Shown here: positions 1 through 14,000 of the stretch, in pieces
Layout of the letters: every line of letters starts with the position of its first letter
Numbering within the stretch: the stretch's first letter is position 1
From: Lateolabrax maculatus
Taxonomy: Eukaryota; Chordata; Actinopteri; Acropomatiformes; Lateolabracidae
Assembly: GCA_031216445.1 (NCBI GenBank)
Contig: CM062218.1
Location: 7,275,001 to 7,339,000, forward strand
Reading direction: 5' to 3'
DNA: 64,000 bases
Position numbers and translations under genes: made by a program
The notes under the pieces: generated by a model
Told to the model about the DNA's origin: nothing
Databases searched by the model: none
The model's input: only the letters and a program-made list of their open reading frames with translations

Positions 1-504
1 ATCTCAACAGCTATTGGATGCATTGCCATGAAATCAATAGAGATTCATGTCATGTCTCCCACAGGAATGCCATCATCAGGTCAACATTTCAACTCTTCAA
101 AAATTACTTGGGATTTAGAAATGGTATCTTTGCTGTGCTGAGATAGCTGTATTGCATTTAGAATATTGTTTGCATCAAATTATTTTGTTTGATCAATTGA
201 AACATGTACTGTATACTATATTTATATTTTGCATTGTTATGTTGATCCCAGCACTATGGTTGCAACAAGTGATCTGATGTTGCTCTCAGGATGTGACTCA
301 GTTTGGAGCTCGACCGGAGCAGAGATGCAAGGACTGACTACGTGTGTTTTGCAAGTACAGTGTGTGCATATGCGTGTGTGTTTACTTGTGTTTGTGTGTG
401 CCTTTTACGCAGGTGTGTGGGTGAGGTAGGAATATCTGTCTTTCCATCATGCAAGCATACCTGAGATTGTGTGTGTGAACAGTTAGGTATGAGATTTGCA
501 TGTA

Positions 505-508
<4 letters not shown>

Positions 509-560
<52 letters not shown>
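509..560. repeat. (TG)26 microsatellite
   Basis: Uninterrupted TG dinucleotide run, preceded by an imperfect TG-rich stretch from about 355. It produces artefactual Cys-Val and Thr-His open frames on the two strands. Confidence 0.98.
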
Positions 561-563
<3 letters not shown>

Positions 564-1376
564 TTGTGTCACTATTGTGCTGTGTTCCAGTCATACACCA
601 GCACAAACTGGCATCAGTTCCTCACAGTCAAAGCAATAAAGGCGATGACATCTTGTCCACACCTCTGAGGATGAACTCACACATAGAGTTTTCTCAGTGC
701 CATCCAGAATAATAACCCACTATGACAAGTATTCCTCTGTTTCTAAGAACCAGCACTGTGGAGCATTTGCAGCTGATTGGCTTGGATGAGATTTGCATAA
801 TGCGTGGGCTTAAATACCGCCAAACAATAACCGTTTCAATACGAATGGGCAGTTTGAGATCTATGGCAACAAAACAGTGAATAAACAACAACTCAGGGAA
901 CAAAAGTCACACTCAGCTCTTATCCCTCAAAAACATTTCAATGTCTTGATTGTCTCGTTGGCATACGTTCTTTCTCGAACATTAAACTCACACATTTATC
1001 TCCAAATCAGCCTCTTAATCCCAGCCATTATGATCTTGCATAACCATAATAAATAGTCCACCAAAATTAAAGATGACATCACTTTCTGTCCCAGCAGCAA
1101 TTACTTGAACGCTCCACTCAGCCTCTTTTTCCTTAAGACGTGTTGAGCGAAGGGACTGATTTATTGATTGAGGCTGTGTGGCGTGCTCAGGGGGATGAGG
1201 AGGATTATGTAGCAGCAGTGTGATGTTGTTGACACTCCTGTCGCCTTTACAGCTCCGACATGCCAAGACTTGGGTGTGTGCCCACCCCGAGTGTGTCTAA
1301 ATGTGTGTATTGAGGAGGGGGAAGCGAGCGAGTTTGAGAGGTCAATGGAGGAGTTTTTGGGTGTGAGATAGAGGGG

Positions 1377-1380
<4 letters not shown>

Positions 1381-1420
<40 letters not shown>
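1381..1420. repeat. (TG)20 microsatellite
   Basis: Pure TG run. The overlapping open frames are translations of the repeat and are not genes. Confidence 0.98.
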
Positions 1421-1422
<2 letters not shown>

Positions 1423-1573
1423 ATCAAGGCGTAGGGGGAAAGAGTGGTGGGCCAGCTGGCAGCCTCTGGCTCCACTGTGCCCCGTGGGTATCCGGCTTGG
1501 CGCAAATTTGCTCTACTGCGACAGCTGGGACCTGGGTGCCAACCAAGACAAAACTCACAAGTACACAGCATCT

Positions 1574-1613
1574 CACACACACACACACACTCAAACACAG
1601 ACAGACAGACAGA
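1574..1613. repeat. (CA)n followed by (ACAG)n microsatellite
   Basis: A short CA run (to 1590) passes into four ACAG units (about 1597-1613). Confidence 0.9.
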
Positions 1614-4600
1614 CAAACACATGCACGCAGCAGGAGGATACACAGGATTGGATGGGAGGCAAAACATGGGATGTACTTTCAGAAAGGCAGTCTCAGGGTG
1701 AAAGCTGAGTAGTTGTGCACAGTGTTAAATTAGGCTGGAAGTAGCTGTAGCTGAACTGCACCTTTTAAATTGTAAGTTCACCGAAATCACAAGAGACAAT
1801 TTCTCACTTACTTCTTGTGTGTATAATGCTGATCTACGAAACAGCTGTCATGTTAAACTCTGGCTGTTACTGCAGTCTACTTCTGCACTTCACTGACAAT
1901 CCAGAGAATTACATCAAATAATTACCAATTTAAGTTACAGTTTAGTTTAACCTCTCTTTGTCTGTCCCAGTTTCCCAGGGAATTAGGTCCATATTGGACA
2001 ATTCTGCACCTCACAATTCACATCCAATGCCAACGTTCAGTAACAATGCAGGAAGCAATGTGCAATAAAGATTCGCTTTTTTATTGGCCATAACCACAAT
2101 CTTCCTTTACCTTGCCCAAGTACTAACCTTAAAGTGGCTATAATCAATATTTTTATAATAACAATGGGTCTGATAAATATCTGCAATGTGAAAGGGGTCA
2201 CTTGAAGTGACGAGTCCACAGAGAAATATCAGCCAACACTGCAGTTCCCTTTTAGAGCTTCTTTTAGCTCGTTGTTTCGGTTTTGCAGTATCATTTTTCC
2301 AACTTACCTGGGATCAGTTGGAGCTCCTTGTTTTGATAGTGACATGCACTTCTTTTATAGTTATCATACATCTTATGTCCATTAAAAATTTTAATCGGCT
2401 AGTATTCCTAATTTTTCATCCCAGAGTTTAACCAGCTCTTGAACTGCTCTATTTCCATGTCAGTGGGTGGTGAATAAGTACTCCGATAAGAGAAGAAATT
2501 AACTGTGCAATTCGCTTTGGAAAAACGACTTGCTTCCATATTATAGGGGATGGAAAAAGTATTTAGTATTAAACATGTTTAAATATGATAGGCACAGATT
2601 AATGTTTAATGTAATGCATTTGCATTTCATGGTTACAAGGCTTTGTATTTTCAGTTCATTAACTAAAACATATTAAGATAATTCAGCTTTTTTTTCCGAT
2701 AACTGCTTTCTCAAAATCTGAAATGTATATGATATCCACATTATTCTCTTAATATGAAATGTGTTCGTTAAAGTAGTGTAAGTCACAAACCCACCAAGGA
2801 AACATAGTGCCTTGTAGGTAACAGTTTCACAGGTTGTGGTTCCAGGAGCAGAAAATGAGGACATGGTTTTTGGAAGGCAGGAGGCTGAAGTCATGGAGGT
2901 CGAAGACTGCCGCGAGCCGCTGAGGGAGGGAGGGAGGTTAATGGGAGTAAATCAGGGAACCGCGGAGGTGAGGTGGAACCGTTGAGTTATTTTATGCTGA
3001 CTGTCCGACTCGCCTCATTTGTCAGTGTACTCTGTAATGGCTGGCTACCGAGCAACGGTTCAAAATAGAAAGAACTGACTCAGGATCTGATATAGTTCTC
3101 CACTCTACTACTCAATTGTCGTTTTACCAGTTTACATTAATCATACAGTGTTGATTCTAGTGTGGCTTTTTTCAGAAAATGGAGTTGGTTCATTGTCTCA
3201 GTATTTATTAATTCAAAGGGAAACTCCAATTTTACACACCAAAGTCTGCTTACAGGTCTTGGGGAGTTCTACAACATATTTGTAAACTTGTATACAGCCT
3301 TTTAACTTCTTTCAACAGTTTCTATACTGAGTGATTAACAAGAACAGGAGGGAAATCAACAGAAACAAGAGGAAAAAAATAAAATTGTTAAGTTAGATGG
3401 GAGCAGACCTCTGATCTTTCCACTAATTCATCCAGTGTGAGAGATATTACCACCAACATATCTATTTCATGGAAAAATGTGCCTCACCAGGCAACCAAGT
3501 ACATTGTGCCACAATATGCCTTATCATTCTGATATGTTTTGACAGCTCCGAGTCCCTCAATATTAAACTCTACTGAATACAGAATGAAAACAGCTGGGAC
3601 ACAAGGTTAGATCAACGTTTCTGGCCTTCCCCTCTTTATGGGACATACTCACACACAACTGCATCCATGCATTCAAAAAGGCATTCATTTTTCACACGCC
3701 CACCCACGCATTCACTTTGAATAACCCTCATGCATTGTGACAACACTTGTGCAAATGTACCATTGCATATCAGGCCGGCATAGTTAAACAATAACACGAC
3801 AAACAGCCCATAAGAGAGTAAATGTGCAGTGACAGCAGTGCAGTATGGTTGGAATGAATTAATTTCATGTGCAGAAAACTGTAGTTTCTGTTGAAACTGA
3901 GGACAGCAGGTGGGTAGACTGGGTGATAGACAGGTGTAGTAGATTGACTGACTGGCTTACAGATACCATATCAAGACATACAGGCAGGCAGACAGACAGA
4001 GATTAAGCATTATTTATGACTCTCTTTATCTTCCCATTGAGCTGTAATGCACAGAGAAAGGTGAACGTCCTCCCACCTTACACACACTCACAAACACAAA
4101 ATCCTCAGCGGGAATAAAAGGCTGGCATGATGCATACAGCACCTACCATAATTGCTTGTGCCTTCCCTTATCTGAGTACCTGGGACAGCAGCACTTTGTT
4201 AGGACTCACTTTGATTAATTGCTGATACAAAGAACCGCTCTATTTACTGCATGTAGGTCAGGTTGTACCTGCTTAACCATTAGATGGCAAAACCTTGATG
4301 GGCCCGAAATATGTAGAAGTTTACTTTTAGTTTACTTACTGTGAGACACAGCATGGTGATGTTGCACCTGGCGTCTGACCAGGTCCAAAAATATTTACCT
4401 GCTCCAGAAATGCAGAAATGTGTTTGGGCGCTTTTTTAAAATATGGTTTAAGTATGGTCTCTCTGTGTTCAGTGGAGACTGGTCCAGGACGGGTCTCGAG
4501 AAATGCAACTCTCCTTAACTCTGAGGATGTGTGAACCGCGCAGCTGAGGTCTGGACTTCTGGACAGCTGTGAGCAGCCACCGGGGCTAAGATAACTGCTG

Positions 4601-4659
4601 GACGGCCACTAAATTGTCGGGCTGCCTGATTGTTAGTCCCCAATGTCTCATTTTCTATT

Positions 4660-4960
4660 CCCACCATAGACTGTATAAAAGAAGCGGACGTAGCCTCCGG
4701 GTCTGACAAATGAAGTCAGCGCGGAAGTGCCTTAAACCTGCATTCTTTATAATGGCCAGCAGGGGGAGACTTCAATGGGTCCAGTAAGAAGTCTTATTGT
4801 ATACAAGAATGTCGAACTTTGTATCTACTGAACATGCGCATGTTAGCACTGTCATTGTGAGCATGTTGGCGAGCTCATGTTGGGATAGAAGACAAAACAC
4901 TGCATGAGCACCCTCACAGAGCCGCGAGCATGGCTGCAGACTATTAGTCTTGTTTTACGT
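4660..4960 (+). repeat. Diverged teleost interspersed repeat, copy 1
   Basis: The wording around 4671-4770 (a CATAGACTGTATAAAAGAAG stretch, then a CCAGCAGGGGGAGACTTC stretch) matches, from memory, a short repeat common in percomorph genomes. The second half (about 4830-4960) has the segment AGAGCCGCGAGCATGGC followed by TGCAGACTATTAGTC. That segment recurs near 14404-14437 in this window, so it is repetitive on internal evidence too. No coding capacity. The element class (SINE-like or MITE) is not clear. Confidence 0.6.
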
Positions 4961-5011
4961 TCCTGCCATTAGTTGACACATAAAGACAGCTAGTGTTACT
5001 GGGGTGCACAT

Positions 5012-5035
5012 TAACATTCATATCTATGAATGTTA
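5012..5035. repeat. Perfect 11-bp inverted repeat, 2-nt spacer
   Basis: TAACATTCATA and its exact reverse complement TATGAATGTTA are separated by TC. It lies just downstream of the repeat remnant and could be part of a transposon end or a dimeric binding site. Confidence 0.85.
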
Positions 5036-5039
5036 TGAG

Positions 5040-8000
5040 CCTTTAAAAGTCTCTGTCATGCATGTCTTTGAAAACCGCTCTTACGCCTTTGAATTACAGA
5101 TTGTCTCTTTATTAGGGTTACTCAGGTTGAGAGAAAGCAATGTCAGATATAAAGAACCTCTATAAAAATGTGACGGTTAAAAAGTCCATTATCTGCCATT
5201 TAAAAGTTACTGGCTTATCAACTCTCTTTTGGACTTTAAATGTCCCAGCTGTGGAATTTGGCTTCAGCAGAAATAATGGCATGATGATGACTGCACAGGC
5301 CTGCAGTTTTTATAGTGAAATCCATGTTATTTAAATCTGGTAATTTCTTAATAATACTATAAATTGACCCCATTTACATTTCATTTTCACAATTTTACCT
5401 TAATAAGCTGTTTGTTTGTTTGCCTGTGGATGACATTGAGTGTAATTTAAACGGCAGGGCCTGTAAACTCCAAATATTCAATAAGTTGTTTAACTCTCAT
5501 CCCGCCAATGTAGCCCTGCACTTTATTAGTCCACTGTCAGTCAGCTGTAATATATTTTTTGTTTGTTTTCCCTCATTTAGTGCGAATACAGTCTCAAATT
5601 CATATCCACCAGTGGAATCCCCCCTCCTGCCTTACGCGTACACACTCACACACCATGAACTTTCAAACAATGATACAGTTCATCTGTTTCCTTATGTTTC
5701 TTTCTCGCTCTTCCTGTACCTGCTCTGGTCATGCATGCAGTCATGAGAAGCAACCGTGACCAGTTCCTTTGGTCTACGCTCTCTTTCTCTTTCTTCATCT
5801 GCAGATACTCCCCTTTAAACCCTTTTTTTCTAACTTACTGTCAGTAGAGGTAAAAGAATTTGTTCCACATTTCACACACCTCAGAAGTTCCTCACACCTG
5901 GGCTTGTGCTACAAGATTTATAATAACCCTAATAACATTAATTTGAATCTACTGCATGAATTGACAAGATTTGGGTGAAGCCCATGCCTGCCTTACATTA
6001 CCTCAATTTTGACAATTTGTCAGGGATTAATCAGTTTTAGTTCAAATCCTTGAAATATGAGTTTGCAGGGCTGTCGGTAGATGGAATGTATTACAGCGAT
6101 ACCTGCCAAGCTGTTCAGGCAAGCTTGAACTCAGAGCAGAGCAAAGCATGGAGGGGTGTCAGTGAGAGGAGACGGGAAAAAGACAGATATGAAGAAATGT
6201 CTGCAGACTTGTATTGACAAATGTACTGTAGATACAGTTACAAGTCTGATATTAAAGGTGGATAGGAAGACACACACAGAGAATTGAAGGCACAGAGTTT
6301 GTTTTTTAAGAGAAGGTCTTCACACTTACAAGGTCTTTCTCAGAACTTGCCTGTTTACCCAGCACAAACCAGCTGTCCTCAAAATGCTCTCTAGTCCTTG
6401 TCTTTCTCTCACCCTTACTCATCTTTCTTGTCTGTCTGTCAGGCAAACATTGACTCTCTCCTCTATCCCTGCACAATCTGTCTGCACACTTCCATCTGCA
6501 TTCAAACCCCACATCGTGTGGCACTCGAACCTCTAAAATCTTGTTTCTTACAAATACATGATTTCCTGACTTGCACGTTTATGTCAGTATGTTTAGATGG
6601 AGACTGGACTTCTGTGAATATCCAGATTAATGTTTTATTTCAAGTAAGGCATTTACATAGTTCATAGGAACAGGACTTTTCCCAGTAACCACAAATTGCA
6701 TAACATGTTTTAAAGTTCTGTGACTAGTGCATTGTATTATTCAGCTGTATATTGAGGTAACAGTGTTATTGCCAATGCTTGGAACAGGAACAACAAGTTT
6801 ATTAAAACGGCTGGGCCTATAATAGCTCTGACTCCTGAATCATTAGAGAAGGCTTTGGAGGATAGAACCAGGAGGGTTTCAGTTTGAAGGATCCACAAAC
6901 TGCATCCACTTCATGTGAGACATTTGTGACATATATGCAGAATAAACACCCCAGACCACACAGTTCAGAGTTATTAGTGAGATATGATTTGATAAGTGAG
7001 AGATTTGACACAGACAAGATGAACAGCTCTTTTAATCGAGTCTTGTCCACTCTTCTTATGACCTTTATCACAGTAAAATAACCTATTTAAAGCATTTACA
7101 TGCCAATTGCAATAATCTCTCTCTCACCTCGTCTGTGTCATCTGTTTTTCTGTGTAAACGGATCTCAGCTCGAACATTGAGGCCTGACTGGTAGGAGATA
7201 AATTGTGTCCAAATTCAGTGTCGCTCTTTTTCCCACTCTCCTCTTTACACTCTCTTCTTTCAACTTTCTTTATTATCTGTTGGTTTTTCTCGCCCCCTCA
7301 TCTCCCGTATTTTCATTTGGCATTCTGATAAAAGGCAACACCAAATGTTCAGGTTTAAATCAGTCCCAATTTCACAGAGGTTTATGGGGGACCAAGGCCA
7401 GGTGATTTACAGTTGGAAGACATCCCTTTATTCTGCCATAGCACAGAAGAAACAGCTGGAGGTTGGATATCAGCAACCTCCTGTCTTTAGCAGAGAGCAT
7501 ACTGGACAATATTCACAAGAAATTGGCATGACAGGTTTTGATCTGTGTGTCTGTGTTTCTCTGGGCCCCTGATAAACCAAACAGTCAGAGGCCGGGAGCC
7601 AATGGCTCGTCCTTGAGCTTCGTGAGTGTACTTTTTGTGGTGTGTCCAGCACCATTGGCCCAAGTCATCCCTTTATCAGTGGCTGCTGAATTGGTGGCAG
7701 GGACAGTTGGAGAGACAGAGCTCTCTGACTGGCCTTCCAGCCTAGGAAAATCAGGGATTTTAACTATTCCATGCAGTTTCTACTTATCTTTGCTTAATTT
7801 TTCCAAAAGCAAAAATTGCAACACAATATTTTCATTTAGCCCAGCCACCCATAGTTACTGTTGCTAGGACTGTCAAGCAATCCTTCCCTGCCCGGCACAC
7901 TTGCAGTTTACAAGGATCTTGCTGTCCTTGATTTCAGACAGAGGTAGACAAAACCCGGGTTCTCATTTCTAGCCGGCAACCATGGATTTTGCCAGCTGAA

Positions 8001-8320
8001 ATAACAACTGTTGCTCGCAGTAATGTTTCTAGCTGACGAGAATCGTGTAAAAAGTGTTTAATGTCCTTGAGGGCTTCTTACATGATATCCACAGATCAAG
8101 TTACATGTCCCAGGACAAAAGCCAACATCCTCATCAGTTCATGAGCCATAAAAAAATAAAAATAAAGAAACAGCATTATTCTTGTATTGCAGTGCACAGT
8201 TAATAAGTCGTAGTATTGTCAGTATAATAGGGAAGAATTACCAGACTATTTAGTTCGTATTTTCGAACAGTAGCCTATGTTTTAATTTTTAATGTTACAA
8301 TGGAAAAAGCAAATGTAACA
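5040..8320. other. Upstream intergenic DNA, no gene seen
   Basis: No frame has convincing coding content. Around 7560-7750 the sequence is less AT-rich and free of simple repeats, which could mean a conserved non-coding block, but I cannot test conservation here. Confidence 0.6.
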
Positions 8321-8473
8321 CTATCTCGGCTAACATTCACATCCCTGGAGTGTAGAATTTCCCCAGATCCGATAAAGAACAGGACAGCATTTCTAATGTT
8401 ACCTTAAACTCTGATATCATCATGGACCTGCTTATACAATTTAGCATGTGATAATGATCTGCTCCATCGTTAA

Positions 8474-8506
8474 CGTTAGTAACCAAGTGACGCTTGGTTA
8501 CTAACG
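8474..8506. repeat. Perfect 14-bp hairpin-type inverted repeat
   Basis: The arms CGTTAGTAACCAAG and CTTGGTTACTAACG are exact reverse complements around a 5-nt loop TGACG. The neighbouring TAACGTTAG wording is common in fish DNA-transposon ends, so a transposon remnant is the simplest reading. The stem is too short for a typical miRNA precursor. Confidence 0.85.
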
Positions 8507-8570
8507 CGGGGAGTAAGCTGCTTAGCCAGACATGCTGATGATTGTAGATTACTTTAGAGCTGATAAACAC

Positions 8571-10900
8571 ACTTTTTAAACAATTTCTTATACTGTTGCT
8601 CCTGGGTCTTTAAAGCCAAATATAAAGGTACCACCCTCCACACTATAAAATCCATCTATCTCTTACAGCCGCATGCACACCATTTCCCTATGATTTCAAC
8701 ATGCGAGAACAGGGGGGCTTAGCGCGTAGTCAGTGTGACTTCTAAGCTGGTAATGAGCCATTTAAAGTAACATTTTTGACAATCCTTTCAACATACTGTG
8801 TTACATGTCAAGGCCCTAATCTTCACTGATTTGAGGACTTGTTTCCACTCAGCCAAACATGATTGTAAGATGGCTGTAAATGCATTTTGAATCGCTGTTT
8901 TGATCAAAGAGACAATCTACAGATCTAAGTGTACTGTACAAACCCATAATTTATCAACTCAAGTGCAGAGGCCGTCAGTGTGAGAGTGCCTGACGATATA
9001 TCTCACTTGCATGTGCGTGTGGCATGCAACTCCTTTGAATAGAGGTTGATGCACTTGCGCTGCAGCATCAAAACCGGGGTGTGTTTTAACTTGGCTAACA
9101 CCACACAGTTATGTAAGCACTAATGGATTCAACGTGTGCACTTTGTCTGTGATGTAGGCTATTGTTCAGCACATTGCATTCAATTCAGTTAATTGGATGG
9201 CTCCTCACCCTTGTGTGTCTAAGTGTGAATGTGTGTTTTTGCCTGTCTCTCTGCTTTTATTTAATTTCATTTCTGTAAAGATGAAACCCATTTGATCTTA
9301 AAAGCATATCTGTACATTATACTTCAATGTCAGTGTCTAACATACAATAGAGATATTCTTAAACAAACGTATATTTTGCTCAGGCTTTTTAAATTGTTTT
9401 AACAGTTTAAAATCTACCTTTAATGAAAGCTTCCATACTTGTATAACCAAAATATAGGCGATTTTTAATGCAGATTTCTGAATTCAGATTGCTTTGTAAT
9501 ACAATGTAAGACGGAAACACTTTCTCACAAATCCGATTTCAGAAAGAGTGTATCATCTTCACATGCCTCTGTCATTATGTTTGAAAATACTCATCTTCTG
9601 TGAAACATATGGTTTAGTTATATGTGGAAACAAAGAATGGCAATATCTTACAACATGTGAATATATCAACATGGCTTTCCTGAGAACATTTGCAGGCCAC
9701 TATGAATAAATGTTATTAGGGTCTTGAGGTCTGTGCAGTGGATAATAGAATACCTTCAAGAAAGATATTGTCCAGCTCTTTGAATGTTACATAAGGTTTC
9801 ACATTTCAAATTTTACTGCAGAGCTTTCGATGGATATTGATTTATTGAAATTAGATCTGAGACCCGGTGACTGAGGCAGCGGTAGGCAGTGCTCAAGAAA
9901 ACCATTACATAGCAGAAGATCATTCTGGACTATGGAAAAGGCACTTGAGAAAACCTCACAGCAATGCTCATTTAGTACAGCAGTTTTTTTGGAGTTTTCA
10001 ACCATATCACTTGTTTCAAAGCTCAAGAATGAACCTCAGGTTTTTCTGCCAATGAAGAAAAGCAGTTCATAAAGTGGTTTGGAAACAAAATGACCATTTC
10101 AATAAATATAAAGAGATGATTGTGTTAGCATATGGATGCATCATGAGGGGAGTTTTATTTGACTTTAACAATATAAAGAATGTTGGAAGCACCTTGCCCT
10201 TGACAAAGGACAAACATCGTATTATTTGCATCATGAGGTGGTTCTGTATAATAGCTTCATGCTTTTTTATTAGCTGTTATACAAGCACACAAAGTAATCA
10301 TCAGACCTATGACTCCCTGTAGATGGATGCTTGTGCTATTGCATATTTACCATGCTACCATCTGGCAAACATCTGGAAGAAGACTGTGGTTTGAGAGCAC
10401 CATTTGGCTTTTTCCAGCCATAAACCTGATGCAGGAAGGAGTGTCGAAACTACCCTATCAGACCTTAATACTTTATCAGCTGTTTACTTATCCAGCTTTG
10501 CTGCCCTTGTACTTCAGGTTAAATGTCTTTATGAATTGGTCATGACAACCCTGTTATAATCACCAGCTTTGTAAATGTGTCTGTGCTCAGACTGCATCAT
10601 AGAGATGTTAATTATATTCTGCTGGCACTGAGAGTGTCTAGTTTGGTGACTTTAGCATATTTGTCTTGTGTCCGTGAGCTTTTACTTGTATAATATTGGG
10701 ACTTCTTGTGATTTTGGCACTGACTGCTTTGCCTCTTTGGAACTGGTTTGGTTTGCTTCATGTTGTTTTGCAGCTCACACGACAAGGCCATGAAGGGCAG
10801 ACACATTTTCTTTTTGTGCACTATTAATTTACACTCAACTTGATGTGACTAAAATTACAAACTAACTTGTCAACAATTTAATATCTGCTTATTTGCTTTT
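8571..10900. other. Upstream intergenic DNA, no gene seen
   Basis: AT-rich, mostly unique-looking sequence. Short open frames on both strands show no recognisable domain or biased composition. No microsatellite of note. Confidence 0.65.
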
Positions 10901-10940
10901 TTCCAGATCTTTCAACCATGTCTTACTTAGTTGTAGTTTT

Positions 10941-10992
10941 CTCAGTTGTCATGGACATACTGTAGCTCTTCTATATCTCCATGACAACTGAG
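10941..10992. repeat. Hairpin repeat: 15-bp perfect arms, 22-nt loop
   Basis: CTCAGTTGTCATGGA (10941-10955) pairs exactly with TCCATGACAACTGAG (10978-10992). The following text (about 10993-11045, with GAGGAAGACCATGAGA) resembles a repeat I know from fish genomes, so the hairpin is probably part of a non-autonomous mobile element. Confidence 0.8.
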
Positions 10993-11059
10993 CTAACCAT
11001 CCCTTGAGGAAGACCATGAGATGTTATGACTCAAGGAAAAAAGTATGACTTAAAATGCT

Positions 11060-14000
11060 TTTTCATGTGTCTTTAGGGTTTTTAGTTTACATAAAGTTGA
11101 AATATGATATAGAACATGTTTTGATCTCTTTCTTCGCCCTGCTTTATTTCTTGGATGTGATCCCCAGTTTTATCTTTTAAAAGTTCTAATACTATACACA
11201 GTAAATCTCTTTCAGTCAACATTATGAGCAGTACGTCCCTTGGGATTGCCAGTTGAGACATAAAATGTATTAAAGAGTAACAAACAAGTCAGTTGACACG
11301 ACAGCGGTCATGGGAAAGCAGCAATTTCTGAACCCTCTAAATGCTTGACGGGTGTCGTGCGGGGGCTTTGTCATCACAGTGGATAGAAAATGTTTTTCTT
11401 ATCACTGTGTTGGTTAGCCCCAGGCAATGTAGCATGTGGCATTAATGTGGATGTGTCACTGCATTCACTCAGAGCTCAGTGAGTAATGAGAAACTCCCTA
11501 ACTGTTAAACGGCATGCAAACAGATTTTATCAAACTTGATTTACCACTCCGCAGTTTTTCTTTCTTGCTCCCTCCTCCCTTCCCACCTTCTTTTCTATTC
11601 TCCCTCCACACCTTAGTCACTTTCATTCTCAGCCCTCCCTTTCTTCTGCCATCTAAACAAATTAAGGAGCAAATGAGGAGGGAGGAGTGATATGGGTGAT
11701 GAGGCATGCCAAAATGTCAACAGATGACAAGCAGTGCAGATGGGGGGAGAGAGGGAGAGGAAAAGAAGGAGAAAGAGAGAGAGAGAATGTGATGAAAAGA
11801 GAAAAGTATTCCCTGAAAACTCAGACTTGAAAAGAAATGATTAATGAGGCCAGATGTTAGGCTTCTTTTAGCATGAATCATCGCATTCCCCATGACAAAG
11901 CAAAAACTACCCCCCATTTCCCCAAACATAGATGCAGCAGGCAAATTACTTCCCAGACTGTAGACAATAGAGACAAATCCAGTATTTTTCTGGCCTGAGC
12001 AACTTTTTCCTTGCCAGGTCAGGACAGTTAATCGACAAAATGTTTCAGAGCTTTTGTTTCATGCTGACATCACTTTATTCCAATCTATACCTCGCTGACA
12101 AAAAAACAAGTTCTCTTAAATAGACACACTCAGGCAGAACCACTTCAGAGTGCTTATTTGCCTGACCAAGCTAATTATGGCATCTGGACAATCAAATGTG
12201 TATAAATCCGCCGTGTCTCAGAAATGATGTTAGAACAAAACAGATCCTTCAGAGGCACATTTACCAGCCACTGAAGCCGTGCATCCTTTAAGAAATCAAT
12301 GCAACTCAGCTTGTGTGCCAGCGATGTCAGCACGGCGTCCTTGATTGATTGAACATGTGGCAGCAAAATGAATAGCAGTGGAATGAGATAAAGCACAGGA
12401 AGGAAATTGCTTCTTCTTGGTCTTTGACCAAGTTTGTAAAATGTAAACTGTATATGGCTTGACTTTACACACATACAACATAGTTTGCATACGTATGTGC
12501 ACATATGCAGTAGAGTGTAAAAAAAGGGGAGAAAATAGAAATGAAAGGGCTCTCCTCACCCTGTACATGTCCATTATCAATGCCTACTCTCATTCTCCCT
12601 GTGTCTCCCTGTTACTTTCTGAAGATGTGAGGTTACAGGCTTGCAAGTATTAACATTAGCTTTAACATTAGTGAGTACCGACTGTATCTAGTAGCAACTT
12701 TCGGCGCTGCACAGAAGTGCTGGACCGGGGGACAAACTGTTGTTTGTCAAGAAACAGCTCCAGTACATAACAAAATTAAAGTCTTTACATCGGCTCCATG
12801 ATCTGTATAAAAGGATGTGTTTTTTGATAATGGTAAAATGGGTCAGCCATAAAACATCAGCCGAAACTGTTGTTAACTCCTAATGTCAGAAAGCTCATTT
12901 CAAATCCTAAGTGGAGCTCCAACCACCCCAATGCAACCTCCAGCAGTAATAAAACATAAGAGGACCTAACGCACATAGCCAGAAGGCAGCCAGGCCTCAG
13001 TCGTCTCTGCGACTTAGTGTTTAGCCCTTGCCAACAGAGGAGGCCATCCATAATTAACCCTGCACTGTCAAGTCAAGGCGGCAGTCACAACATGTCCTCA
13101 CATGTCATTCTAACCTTTTTCCCTGCATCGTTTTCTCCGCCGTCAACTCATCACCCAGATCTGCCGTTCCCTGCATAAGGACTGCTGTGAGAGAGGGCGA
13201 GGGAAAAGGCTTTGATCTGCTGCGTTTCCCTCACAGCGTCTCTCTCAAAGGCTTTGGACAGCAAATGATACTCAGAACAGAGGGAGAAAAATGTGTTTCT
13301 CATTTGCTTTTGTTGAGGGTGACTTCTGTGATTTATTCCCTGTTAGTAAGGAGTGATTGAGCTGTTTGGCTATGGGCTAATCATTGCTATCAACATCTGT
13401 TGTTCTCAGCAAAAACAAAGTATATTTTTCCGTTTTCGGCTTCCATCTCTGTATTGCTCTCTCATCTCTCAAAATCATAATAAATCCTTGTATGACTAAA
13501 GATTTCATTAATGCCGGAGATGGGGAAATGAGGCAATTAAAATGTGTGAATCAAAGCAGAGAAAGCAGAGAGGTATAGGGAGTGCAATTGACTGAGTCAA
13601 AGGGTCAAAGAGGCTAAGTCAGAGAGAAAGAAGGAACAAGAAAAGGAGCAAGAGACAGTGATTAAAAACTGAAAGAAGGAGATTGATTTGCGTATCTTCG
13701 ACTAGAAACTGAAATAAGGGCCAATCAAATGTGTGAGGGAAATAAAAGTGAAAGAATTGTCAAATCAGAGACATGTCATATGGACACAGAAAGACAGAGA
13801 ATGATAGAGAATGAGATTTAAAGATTGATTTGCCTTAAACGGAAAACTGCAATATAGGGAAACAAAGAAGAAAAGAGGGAACGGGAGAGATGTTGAAGGA
13901 TTGTTAAGGTGCGAGAGAGAGAACAATGTATATGTATATGTATATATACATATACTTGTATTAGAATAAAATCTGATGGACCAAACACAAGTAGAGTTCC

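Larger units (their letters stand above)
1..4540. other. Upstream intergenic DNA, no gene seen
   Basis: No reading frame here has coding character; the open frames are short or arise from TG/CA repeats. The stretch holds two long TG arrays, a CA plus ACAG array, and otherwise mixed AT-rich sequence. I saw no recognisable protein similarity, RNA gene or complete transposon. If the ext1 assignment is right, this is DNA 5' of ext1, about 17-22 kb from its start codon. Confidence 0.7.

Noticed and set aside
1161..1712. Overlapping open frames on both strands, including 168 codons on the minus strand
   Set aside because: Driven by TG/CA arrays (poly Cys-Val or Thr-His).
8474..8506. miRNA precursor
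   Set aside because: A 14-bp stem with 5-nt loop is too short; no longer pairing around it.
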